Shown here: positions 32,590 through 43,057 of the stretch, piece by piece | Numbering within the stretch: the first letter of the stretch is position 1 | Layout: every line of letters starts with the position of its first letter | Source: Flaveria trinervia | Taxonomy: Eukaryota > Streptophyta > Magnoliopsida > Asterales > Asteraceae | Reading direction: 5' to 3' | NCBI GenBank assembly: GCA_025506515.1 | Contig: CM046454.1 | Coordinates: 33,935,751-33,999,750 of the forward strand | Length of the DNA: 64,000 nucleotides | Program-made: the position numbers and the translations under genes | The notes under the pieces: generated by a model | What the model was told of the DNA's origin: nothing | The model's input: the letters and a program-made list of their open reading frames with translations, nothing else | The model's database searches: none

Positions 32590-35500
32590 ATGGCAAACCT
32601 TAACCGCAAAAATGATCCAAACTTCTCCATGCAGTTACACAGGCAACACAACCAAGTTGCTCTGTTACACTTTGAGAAAGATCCTCATTTCTCAGAGGTT
32701 TGTCGTTTCTTAACTCTATCCAACTACTTCACCTCCCTAACCATTGATTCTACTCTTTATGAGGATCAACTGCTAGAATTTTGGAAGACCTGCCAAGAGG
32801 TTGTCATGGATGCGGAGAAGGCACTGTCTGTCACAGTGCACGGGAGAATAGTCTTCATCACTCCGGCCATCATCAACATGCATCTTTTGCTGGAAGATGA
32901 AGAATATGAGGTGTTCTTTCATGAAGAAGCTGTTAACCAGTCCTTCGAGTAGATGGGCTATGAGGGAGACTTCTCTGTCAAGACCTTCAGGAAAGGGAAG
33001 GTCTCATCCAAATGGAAATTCTTGCTCCATGTGGTTATCACGGCTTATCAAACAAGCATGGTGGATGGGACCAGATTCCTGAAGATCTCTCCTTCATTGT
33101 TCATAGGATGGTTCAGGGAGTCAAGTTTAGGTACTCCTTAGAGTACTACTACATGTCCTAGATATATTCAATACATTCTTAACTGTGAATTGGGGTCACA
33201 ATTAAGGGGAATAGGTAATACTCTTAAATTGGGACAGAAAAAGCTTGGCGTCTTTAAAATATTGAGAAAGCCCATTGTTGGCTTCTCTAGGGTAGAAACA
33301 ACCCTTGTCCCAAAAATGTTAGAGCTCATTGCTCAAGGTTGTCACCTAGCAGCACCAGCTAGTGTTGAACCCAAACCTTCCACATCCCAACCACCTCAAT
33401 AGCCACAAATCACCCTCACTGAACAAAGAAAACACAAATGAACCCCTACTTAGATTACTCAGTCTGTGCAGGCCCCTATATACTCACCCACATAGGAAAA
33501 AGTAGACACTTGAGCTCCCACTTCTCCTTAGGAGCAGACCACTCCCATTCCTTCAATGATCAGTGTTGAGGTTCCTCATGCTCAGCCTGATGAGCTCATA
33601 AGCCCAAATTCCTTAAGGCATCACTCTGAGTCTCAACACACAAGTGATTAACCTTCAGGGGACAGTTACCATCCTCAACCTTTGGACTTAAACCAACCTA
33701 TCCCCAATCTTGACTTCTATACTGATGAAGATTTAGGTTTCAGTGAGTACCATGAGTCTCTCTTCTCTTCCCCTACTCAAAGAGAGATGAATGCTCCTGA
33801 GTCTCCTACATCTATCCCACATCAGTCACCCACTAATGAGGTGGACACTTCTGAACCTGTTCAGGATGTCCATATGGAAGAGGATCTCACTTTTTCAAGT
33901 GATTCCATCATTAAGACCTGAACCATGGCAACTCAGCCCATTGACACCTCAACTGAGGTTGCCAATGAGTAGAGGAAATCTAGCAGCCAAGAATCTAAAG
34001 CTGGTGATGAGAGAAAGGACTCTGGTCCAATCATCTCATCCCTTAATGATTCTTCTGATGAAGATGAGGGGAATTTGAGGCTAAAGTTGAAAAAACTATC
34101 CAAAACATGCACCTATTTAGTCTCCAACATTAGTCATCTTGAATCTCAGGTGACTACCTTGCAAAACAGGGTCAGTGATCAACAACTTGAGATTTCTTAT
34201 CTTAAGGAAAAATCAGTTGGGAGACCTTTACGAGGAGCTCAACCAGGAATACAAGAACCTCTGGATGTGATTGACCTAACTCCTAGCTCACCTATGCAAG
34301 TGGGTGATGCTACCAAAAAAGGGGTGAAAGTCATTACAATAACATAACCTGTGAGTTCTTCAGACAGTGTGGACATTGAGGACTCACCATCCTCACTTGC
34401 AATTGTGCACACTCATCAACTTCCTAAAGTTCACATTGATGTGGACTCCATAGACTCCTACATACAGAGTCTATTTGAGGAAGGAATACTAAGGGCTATG
34501 TCATCTCCACCAACTTCAATCACATCATTGGGTGGAGGTATGACAGTAACAGAAGAGCCCTCTTCATTCTTAGAGTTCAAGGGTAGCAAGAGGTCTTGAA
34601 TTTTCAGACCTTGAACTTCTATGAAGGTCTGGATCTATTCAACATGCCACTTGTCAATCAAAGCCAATCAAGACAAGTTGATAGGCTGGCTCAAAGAATC
34701 CAAGACAGAATCACTGCAAAGTTCAGCTTCAGAAGGAGACTAAAGCAATCAGGCAATGTCATCGATCAATTGGATGTTGAGGCAAACTCTAAGATTAGTT
34801 TCATAGGGGAAACCTTGACTGAAGGCCCAGTGGTAGAACCTTAGAGCCCTGTCTCATCATCATCAACTGCTGTAGAGATTCATACCCTTTTTGAGACACC
34901 TGTTGGTAAAGGTGCTTCTCAACCTCTCTCTGGCCAGAGCTTGGAAGCTACACCAAGCAATGAAGGCCAAAGCTCTCTCCACCCTGAGTCACAAAGGTCT
35001 GTGAATGACAAAGGGAAAAGAAAGATGACATCTGAGGAGATTAAGGATGAGGAGAGAGAGAGAGAGAGGAAAAGGAAGCTTATAGGAGAAAGTTCATCTT
35101 CTAGGTCAACAAGACTCATGGAAACTGCTATCTGGACTACCCCCAGACCAAACACTCAGGATGATGAGTTGAGGGCAGTTAGGATCAATTTACTTGCAAA
35201 CCAGGAACTATGACATTGACAATGTCATTTCTCTCCCCTTAGAGGAATTGAATGAACTAGTGACATGGAAAGCTCAAAGGAGAAGAAAGAGGCAGAAGAT
35301 GCTGAGCTACTGGTACAAATGAAAACAGAAAGAAGAAAGAAAAGATTATATAAGTATGTGCCTACTCTCTCTCCAGTTCAAGAAAGTCTTGCACATGAGG
35401 ATGTGGTTCAATAAGAACCTCAGGTAGACAGAGAAGAAGACATGATCAAAATGATCAACTACCTGAGTGCCACGGGCCTCTATCAGACAGATGCACTTCT

Positions 35501-36377
35501 TCCCTTATCCTATGACTATATCGAGTTTGAGTATCTCAAACAACTTGAACTTGAGATAGTCAAGGAAAGAAAGACAACCAAAAGGAAGCTAAGGGAAGAA
35601 GCTTCTAAGTCAAGAGCCATCATCCAAAAGAGCATGAAGAAGTCTATAGACAAGCAAAGGATGATGAGCTTCTTGAAGCTGTATGGATTCTCCAAAAGAG
35701 ACTTGGCCCTATGTCTTTATCCACCATGGATGAGCATATCAGGGTAATCAAGCAGAAGATCAAGAGTGGAGAGCTGATTGACTTACACTCCCCTCCAAGT
35801 CAAGCTCTAACTGAAGTGGAGGTTAAGATTGAACAACCAAAGACAACAAAACCTAAACCTCCTGCTGAATCTCAGCAAGCTTCGTCTTATGATCCACAGC
35901 AGGGTCAGACTCCCTCTCCTTCTGAACCTGTGAGAGAGGAAGACCCAACTGAGAAAGACAAAGAAGATCAATGAGGTGCTGCAGGCCAGTCTTCTCAGTT
36001 AAAAGAAACAAAGATAAAGAAAAGGATGGCTTCAAAGCCAAAGCCAAAGAAGAAGAAATAAACATCCTTTTCTGAACCTAAGGATGAGTCAGAACATCCT
36101 AAGGATGTGCAGCCAGAGGATGCTCCATCAACTCCCATTCAAACAGCTCCTCTAGCATCAGGAAGACCCATCTTGTCCTAAACATGCACCACAAATCAAA
36201 AAGATGGCATGTCATTAGAGATCAAGGCATTGAGGATGTCTACACATGGCAGGACATGTTCAATCTGCCTCTACATGATCTATTTGACATGAGAAGACAT
36301 TTTGAGAGTCTGAGTGATCCTGATCATCTCATGAAAAAAGGATGGTCATCAACGTAATAAGGACTGTTGATATCTGA
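32590..36377 (+). pseudogene. Env-like gene of A2
   Basis: Start MANLNRKNDPNFSMQLHRQHNQV at 32,590. The N-terminal domain is open to 32,952 (FEKDPHFSEVCRFL, LLEFWKTCQEVVMD, IVFITPAIIN) and stops before MGYEGDFSVKTFRKG, which continues at 32,953-33,141. Then a Pro/Ser-rich linker (33,500-33,920), a coiled coil (LESQVTTLQNRVSDQQLEISYLKEK, 34,140-34,210), VHIDVDSIDSYIQSLFEEGI, a charged Arg/Glu/Lys run at 35,030-35,080, DYIEFEYLKQLELEIVKERK (35,515-35,575), a Gln/Pro linker and the terminal DVYTWQDMFNLPLHDLFDMRRHFE in broken frame. Around ten shifts or stops. It is the best preserved family A env-like gene at the N-terminus. Confidence 0.78.
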
Positions 36378-36418
36378 AGTCTTCAAAGTGTTTTGGTAGT
36401 ATCAGCCTAGGTGGAGTT

Positions 36419-37221
36419 TGTAAGGAATACATGTTAAGGTTGATGCAACTCAAACATTTAAGGTCTCCTATATGCATGCACAAGTGCATTGAAGAAGAAT
36501 GCTTCGGAAGTTTCACACATGCAACAACAATATTCTAAGTGTGAAATCTTCCGAAGCCAAGAACAATATCTTCTGAAGCCAAAGATGAAGTATTCCAAAG
36601 CTTTAGAGAAAAAGTCTTTCGAAGCTAACACTTGAAGATAGGTTTCTTCTGAAGACTTTTAGTATACATGCTTTATCTAATGTACTTTACATAAAGCTGG
36701 ACCCCTTTCCACCGTAACTCTGTAAAGTCACCAACTTGCATGAGTTGGTGAAAAGGTCCATGCTTTTAGTAATTGTACATTGAGGTCTTGAGTCTGTAAC
36801 CTTTTACTTCATGTAATTTATCCTTTTTGTAATATATTAGGATGTGAGCTATGGCATATCATAGTCACAAGTCAAAAGGCAATCTGCCTTTTGACTCTAT
36901 AATTGATTTTGTTTTGTGTCTAGTCAATTGTATCCAGCTAGCCTTCAAAGTACGGCCGGCTGTAGGATGTAGTATATGTATCTCAAGTACTTGTAACTTT
37001 ACTTTATGCTTTGTAACACTTTTAATAGAACTTGAGAAGGCAGCATACTGCAATCTTGAAAACCATCTCCTTGTGTATTTTGCTATCTTGTTCTGTCTCT
37101 TATTCATTTGTGTTCTTAGTATCATCTCTTGTGGTTAATCCAGTTTCACTATTTGATTAGTCAAGTTAATCTCCTTATTATGTTGTTGTGTTATAAGTGA
37201 TCACCCTTTATTGGTCCTGCA
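36419..37221 (+). repeat. 3' LTR of A2 (803 bp)
   Basis: Preceded by CCTAGGTGGAGTT, a mutated purine tract. Starts TGTAAGGAATACATG and ends TTGGTCCTGCA. Most similar by eye to the LTR at 485, sharing GGAATAYATGTTAAGG and the AGTCAATTGTATCCA region. Confidence 0.9.
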
Positions 37222-38580
37222 CTAATGAACTAGAAATGGTTATTAGAAACCATATCACCTTAACTTTCTAATCATTTGCGGGTTCCCTTTTATTAGTTTG
37301 AGAAAACTACAGTATTGTTACGGTTTTTTAAAATTAATGGTATGTTAGGAAGGAACCTAATCAACTCTCTTTTAATATTAAGTTATGTTTTCAAAAATCG
37401 TATGACAAATAGGTCACAAAAGATTTACCTACATTACTAGGGCTTTAATATAAGCAGTAAACTCGGCCTGACGTGATCCTAGTCACTACGGAGCAGATAG
37501 ACGAGAAATCATGCCAACTCACCTTTATAAATATTAACATAATTACATTAATCAATATCTGTAATCACACCATCAATTCATCTCAATTACATAAGCGTAA
37601 TATAATTAGGATGATAGCTCTTATTCCCTGGTTTTAAATCCAAATGTTTGAATCTTATTTTACCTTATTTCTATTATTGTTTTTCAACCTTAAAAATATT
37701 ATCAATGCAACTTATCATTTTCTCAAACAAAAACCAAGTCTGATAGTCAATTATCAAGGTTGTTGAGTAGGCTAGGTGTGTCCACGGATTGATACTCGGT
37801 TCTTACCATCCCTACACTACCACACGATAGGTATACTTGCATTTGTGTGTGTGATTTAGTATTAGTAATAACCAATTAAAACTAATCTGTGCAAAAAAAA
37901 CCTCCATCAAAATATATACGTTCGCACCGCATCAGTTTTGTCAATTTTATAAAGTGCACATACAATGTTTAGCCATTTGTTCCTATCATTTCTCTCTACT
38001 CAATATAATCACCTATAAAATAATGTATAGTCTACTCAAAACAATCACCTCTAAATATATTGATCAAATATATTTGAATAAATTGAAGGGTAAATGTTTA
38101 TCAATAATACCAACATAATCCACTTATATTATATGTATTAGTATTGTATAAGAAGTGTGTGACAAACACAAATTTTATCTCCATCCTATTATATATATCT
38201 CTATTTTTTCTTTCTTTTATACTATAGTATGGTATAGTAATTCATAAAATATAAAATATAGTAAGAGAATCAAAGCAAATGATCATACATGATTACTAAT
38301 TTGAATATGCAACTACCTCTAGCATATGATCATATAAGAATATTAATAATGAATATGCAACTACCTCTAGCATACAATAATATACTAGTTCCAAATAAAA
38401 GAGCAATTAGGCAGGAAATAAAAAGAATAACCCTTTATACACTTTACTAGAAAGGGCTACACCACCGACAACACTAAAGCAAAGCTTAGGAAAACAAAGT
38501 ACAATAGAAACTAAAGTTTCAAGAAACATATAATACAATTCAATACACTCTTCAAAAAGTCTACAACCTTAATACCACAA
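37222..38580. other. AT-rich sequence, no gene; possible gypsy leader or LTR remnant
   Basis: No open frame of note. The stretch 37,770-37,935 (GATTGATACTCGGTTCTTACC, then GTGTGTGATTTAGTATTAGTAATAACC and CACCGCATCAG) looks like non-coding sequence I associate with plant Athila/Tat-type elements, but I cannot verify this here. The segment AATATGCAACTACCTCTAGCATA occurs twice (about 38,304 and 38,350), a short local duplication. Confidence 0.35.
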
Positions 38581-38585
38581 TCATG

Positions 38586-38760
38586 CCTTAGAGTGGTTCA
38601 AGTTCAATAAAATTTGCCTAAATCGCTTGTCCCATTTTAGTTTTGGTTTATCTCTACTTCACCCCTTCATATTTTCCCAATCATACGTTCTCACTAGAGG
38701 CAATATTTGTATCCTCTTAACATACCTAGACCATCTGAATCCCCTACCTTACCTTATTAG
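38586..38760 (-). pseudogene. Possible LINE reverse transcriptase tail
   Basis: On the minus strand one frame reads RWSRYVKRIQILPLVRTYD, then a stop, then SRDKPKLKWDKRFRQILLNL. This resembles the conserved C-terminal end of plant LINE ORF2 (pattern RWFGHV.RRP..APVR and RGRPKL.WE.R...D). The match is short and has one stop in about 50 residues. No other LINE domain is visible nearby and no poly(A) tail is obvious. Treat as tentative. Confidence 0.4.
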
Positions 38761-40250
38761 AGATACAAACCACCCTTAATTTCTTTCAATAAATTTCATT
38801 GTTTGTTCTTATTAACACAAGTCTCTTACAATAGACTACTAGTCTCCCAAAAGAACTTCTATTTTTCTTAGGGTACAAAACTAAAAGTAGTGTAAGACTC
38901 GAGCACCTAAAATTATATAATGAATCAAAAAAAGAAAGATTAAGATTGTTTGAAATTCTTTGAGTTTGTTTAAAAGAATTGTTATGAACTCTTGTGTACC
39001 TTTTTAGCTAGGAGCAACTTAGATTTTGTAATACCGAAGTTTTCATTAGAGTTGATAAAAAAATGAAGGATGAGATTTTAATAGGAGTCAATGGACTAAA
39101 GATAGACAAATAATAGTTAAGTAGCCTAAGTTTAGCTATATAAAAAAAGGGAGCCACCCTTTCCTCTTTCTTACATACGAAGATTTTCCCAAAAGAGTGA
39201 GAAAGAGAAGGTCAAGGAAAGTGATCAAATGTATGATTTTCTCATACTTTTTCATAGATCTAAGCTAGATCTAAGTTTATATGGTTATATTGTTCATATT
39301 ACTTCTAAATGAATAAAGTTGGTAACTTTACATGTGAATGTTTGTAGATCTTGAGATCTATCTTTTTGGTTCTAGAATTTGTTCAATAGCTCACAAAGGT
39401 TGAGTTTTGCATCCCCATATTTACTTATTTTACTTATTTTGTGGCTAATATATATACTTAATATGTTTATGTCGAAACTCTTCTCTCATATGAAAAGATG
39501 ACATTTTTATGTTTGGTTTATAAAGTATTAGTATGATAAATGATGAAATTATGTACATGTCATGATTAGAAGGGAACCCTAGATATATGAGGTCTAAATC
39601 TGTTCTTAGAAACTTTTTTACTTAAAAACCACATTAAAGTAGAAATAATAAGTACAAAAATTAAGAAGGGTTGAACATCCACACTGGACATTGTTCACCA
39701 TATAGCTTTGGTCGGTGGCTATAGTGCCTCCATACCAATGGCAAAGCATAGTGTACAATTCTCAAAAGCACAACCATGAAAGTACAAGTGATAAAACTTG
39801 AAGTACAGATCGGTGATGCAATGATTGAGATTATATGGTGGATGGTCGGATTGCGAAACCCGTTGCTACAGAGCTATGGTAGCGGCCCTAACCCTCCGTG
39901 TCTCGTTCTTCATTTAACTACGATCTGTTTTCAGTAGCTTACATTCCTTCTCGAGCATCACTTGGAATCTTGATTCCTCTTTCTCGATCGACTATAGTTA
40001 TCGCGGTGCAATCATTGCGGTAGTGGTCTTGTTGCCATGGTTCTTGTAGTGGTGGTGTCATGGTGATTTTTGTAGTTATGGTGGCGGGTGATGATGGCAG
40101 TCTTTGTTGTTGTAGTGATGATGGTGGTCTCATAGCGGGTTTACGTTGATTGTGGTATGGTGGCGCGATGATGGTTATGCTAGTTGGAGATGGGTGGTGG
40201 TGGTGACGGATTGCAAGAGATGTTGGAGATGGTTGGTGGTTGTGACCGGA
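38761..40250. other. Gypsy-like LTR fragment and low-complexity DNA, no gene
   Basis: At 39,135-39,150 a TATA-like GCTATATAAAAAAAGGGAGCC is followed by a pyrimidine-rich leader and CATAGATCTAAGC.AGATCTAAG, resembling the LTR piece on the other strand at 40,789-41,650. The interval 40,000-40,250 is GT/GAT-rich (GGTGGTG, GATGATGG) and gives misleading open frames. Nothing else supported. Confidence 0.35.
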
Positions 40251-40255
40251 CATTG

Positions 40256-40282
40256 CAAGAGAGAGAGAGAGAGAGAGAGTCT
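40256..40282. repeat. (GA)n microsatellite
   Basis: Uninterrupted GA dinucleotides across the line boundary after GCAA. Confidence 0.9.
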
Positions 40283-40788
40283 ATGTGTTTTGTTAATGGA
40301 CTTCAAACAAAAATTTCAATGGATTTAAGTTTTGGTGGAATCCAGCTAATAAAATAATTTGTATATTTAAAATCACATGTGTTAAAGATGGGAATCAAAT
40401 TAAGGACTTAGTTAATAATTTTGCTTTCTCATGTCATCCCAAGCTTGGCTCTATTCATGTTTTATGTTTTAAAAATATTAAATAAATACAATTTAATGGG
40501 TCATTGTAATTTATAAACATGAATTTGATTGGAAAATTATTCAATTTATAGGTAGATTAAATAGAAAACAAACATGTTTCTCATAAAAAACATCACAATC
40601 TTTTGGTTATATGATCACTTATACAATATTCAAATATTTATTAAATGGTAGTAGAGTCATTTTTTCCTGCATCTACACGTAAATCACAGTTTTAGAAAAA
40701 TACCTCAAACACAAAAGAAACCTGCGGTAATGTGCAATTTTAATATCTAGTTGACTATTATTCACCATATTAAGTACTCTTCAGTGTT

Positions 40789-41435
40789 ACACCTCGCCGA
40801 GGTGGATTGTGGGGTATAACTTATGGACTTCAAAGCATATGCTTATTGTAAACATAAACATGCAACAGATACATAATTTAATATTCAAGAATATTACATC
40901 CTGAAATTAAATGTTCAACGACTAAGTTGTTTATCAAAATAGCCCGACATAAGATTTTTCCCATATGACCCAACGTAATAGGTTGTACAAGTAAGATTTC
41001 TCAAAATGTTTTAGGTGCACGGATGTTTCTCTACGTTGATTACCTTTTGATGTCGTGTCTTAATTTATAGAAAAACATACTTAAAAATATCAACATATCG
41101 TTGTGAATTCATAGGTTAATAAGCATGTTTCATCAAAGAATATTCTTCCATGCATGATCTACGTAAACTATATGTAACCATAAAAAATAAACTTTAACGT
41201 AAACCTATATCATACTTTTACATATCAGTATGTATATTAGAACTCACCTTTGATGTTTTTCTCAAACTAAGCCCTAGGACAATGATGCTTCACAACAAGG
41301 CTTATGAAAACATACTAAGACATCAACTTTGTCACGAGTCCTTGCTAAAATCACATTCTATGCATGATCCATGCTTAGATCTATGGGTAAAATCATACCT
41401 TTCTTCACTTTTAGAGCTTACTCTCTCTCTCTCTA

Positions 41436-41467
<32 letters not shown>

Positions 41468-41650
41468 TATATATATATATGTATATATATATATGTATAT
41501 ATATATATGTATATATATATATGTATATATATAATATATATATATATACCGAGGGGTTCTCTCTCTAATCTCTAGAACCCACTTTAGGAAAGTTTCGGGT
41601 GTAAGAGATGGATCATGGGAGTGGCTACCTCCCTTTATATCTTTTGTATT
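40789..41650 (-). repeat. Gypsy-type LTR remnant, minus strand
   Basis: Read on the minus strand: GATATAAAGGGAGG (TATA box) then a leader, AGAGAGAGAG, a splice-donor-like AAAGGTGAGTT (about 41,245-41,255), and an end GGCGAGGTGTAACA at 40,789. A TATA box, leader, early donor and terminal TAACA fit a Tekay/Del-like LTR. The LTR's own 5' end (right side here) is not clear. CACCTCGCCGAGGTG at the end is a perfect short palindrome apart from its centre. Confidence 0.42.
41433..41548. repeat. (TA)n/(TATG) microsatellite
   Basis: About 115 bp of TA repeats interrupted by regularly spaced GTATATATATAT blocks, placed inside the minus-strand LTR remnant between its leader and TATA box. Confidence 0.9.
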
Positions 41651-42030
41651 GTCATGTTTAGCCTAACAAAATTTACATTGGTTTTTATTTTTTGGAACTG
41701 TGTGCCTTTACACTAAAGCAGTTCACAAAAAGTAAAAGCTTGATAATATATTTCTAAAAGCACAGACAATGGTGTTTGGAAAGGTATTATGATTTCAAAC
41801 TCAAAATTTGTGGAGATAGGGATCGATATTACAGAATCACTCGTAATGCTTGGTTGGTAAAGGTAACATCATATTGTCTTGGTTCGACAAATGGTGTCAA
41901 GAACATTGCCTAAAAAAGACCTTTTCTGTGACAACTCACTCGATTTCGTTATGCTAATGCAGTAAACCAATGATGTAACACAACCATGTAACACAATTTT
42001 CGGGACGAAAATCTTTCAACACGGGGATAA
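41651..42030. other. Short interval ending in a gypsy polypurine tract
   Basis: No gene in 41,651-41,990. The end reads TTTTCGGGACGAAAATCTTTCAACACGGGGATAATG, the sequence that typically closes the internal part of Tekay/Del-type gypsy elements (end of pol plus purine tract) directly before the 3' LTR. Confidence 0.5.
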
Positions 42031-42299
42031 TGTGACATCCGGTAATTTTCTATTACCAAACTTTGTTACATACACGTGTCGTGAGCACACACTAGTTGTC
42101 TTTGAACGTTGTTGACATAATAACAATGATCTATGATAAACAATAATAATCTAATTAACAATGTTGATTATTAGTTGTGATTATCTAATTCATGAATTTA
42201 TAGATTTTAAACATTATTTGTGAATTTTACGTGATAAAGTGACTACGTGAATATATTTTTTATTGTGTTTTGTGATTAATTGAAAATATATAAAATATC
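42031..42299 (+). repeat. Gypsy-type 3' LTR, left part (split by B2)
   Basis: Starts TGTGACATCCGGTAATTTTC right after the purine tract. It is interrupted at 42,299 by element B2 and resumes at 55,715. The piece is AT-rich and non-coding. Confidence 0.6.
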
Positions 42300-43032
42300 T
42301 GTTAGGATTGTGTACTGGACGAATACTAATAGATTTACGCGTGTACCGAATCAAATAGTGCGGAATCCTATTTGATTGGCGATCCAATCAGTAAGAACTC
42401 ACGTAGAATCAATTAAAGATTGAATCTAAATGTTAAGAACGATTAGCAATCGATCTACTGCAAACTTTGAAGTTGGAACAGGTTGCTAGAGATCTCTGGA
42501 CGGCTAGGGTACGTCTGGGTATCAAAATATTCGAAGTGTCTAGTTTTTCCACGATTTAAGTGGTATTTATAGGTTAGGTTTTTCAATCGTGCTACTGGAC
42601 CATTTGCAGGGTTCAGTCGTGCGATTGAGTCATGCAGTTGATCCATTCGCACGATTGAGTGTTCAGTCATACGACTGAGTCAATCTCATGTTTCAATCAT
42701 GCGACTGATCCAGTCTCCTGGTTCATTCGTAGACTGGTTCATTAGCATGAAGTTGTTCATGCGTATGGTCCATTAACATGGGCCAATCGCATGAGAACTT
42801 CACATAATTAAGTTTGAATATGTTTCATAGTCATTAATTTATTTAGACATTATTCGAACAACCACAACCTATATAGTTAAATCAATAAGCATTATTACAT
42901 ACCAACTAATGAAATATGTAACATTAAGCACAACACATATTGTATTTCATTAAGTACCCGTACAATTACATATGTGTAAGACAAAACAACATATTACATT
43001 AAGATCAGAAACTAGGGACACATGTATCTAGA
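42300..43032 (-). repeat. 3' LTR of B2 (733 bp)
   Basis: Plus-strand reading starts TGTTAGGATTG and ends CATGTATCTAGA; the terminal base pair expected as CA is mutated to GA. Motifs such as CGTGCGATTGAGTC, CGCACGATTGAGT and CATACGACTGAGTC at 42,590-42,800 lie just upstream (in element sense) of the TATA box CTATAAATACCAC (about 42,563-42,575, reversed). Confidence 0.9.
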
Positions 43033-43049
43033 AACTCCCCCTTGGGCCT
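43033..43049 (-). other. Polypurine tract of B2
   Basis: Minus-strand AAGGGGGAGTTT just before the 3' LTR. Confidence 0.85.
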
Positions 43050-43057
43050 AGTTTCGT

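Larger units (their letters stand above)
31151..37221 (+). mobile_element. Sirevirus-type copy A2, 5' truncated by B1
   Basis: Starts in the RT/RNase H connection region (GATTGCTAAGACACCCATA, matching 9,862 of A1) immediately after the B1 3' LTR, and runs through RNase H, spacer, env-like gene, purine tract and LTR. The missing 5' part is not found elsewhere in the window. The right end is an LTR ending CTGCA at 37,221. Confidence 0.85.

Noticed and set aside
40000..40330. Open frames on both strands in a GGTGGT/GATGATGG-rich stretch
   Set aside because: Low-complexity trinucleotide-rich DNA opens frames by chance; no conserved motif or homologous copy in the window.
41282..41575. Open frame ending in Tyr-Ile repeats
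   Set aside because: Produced by the (TA)n microsatellite; not a protein.
41760..41900. MITE-like segment near GGTGTTTGGAAAGG
   Set aside because: No terminal inverted repeats or target duplication could be found.
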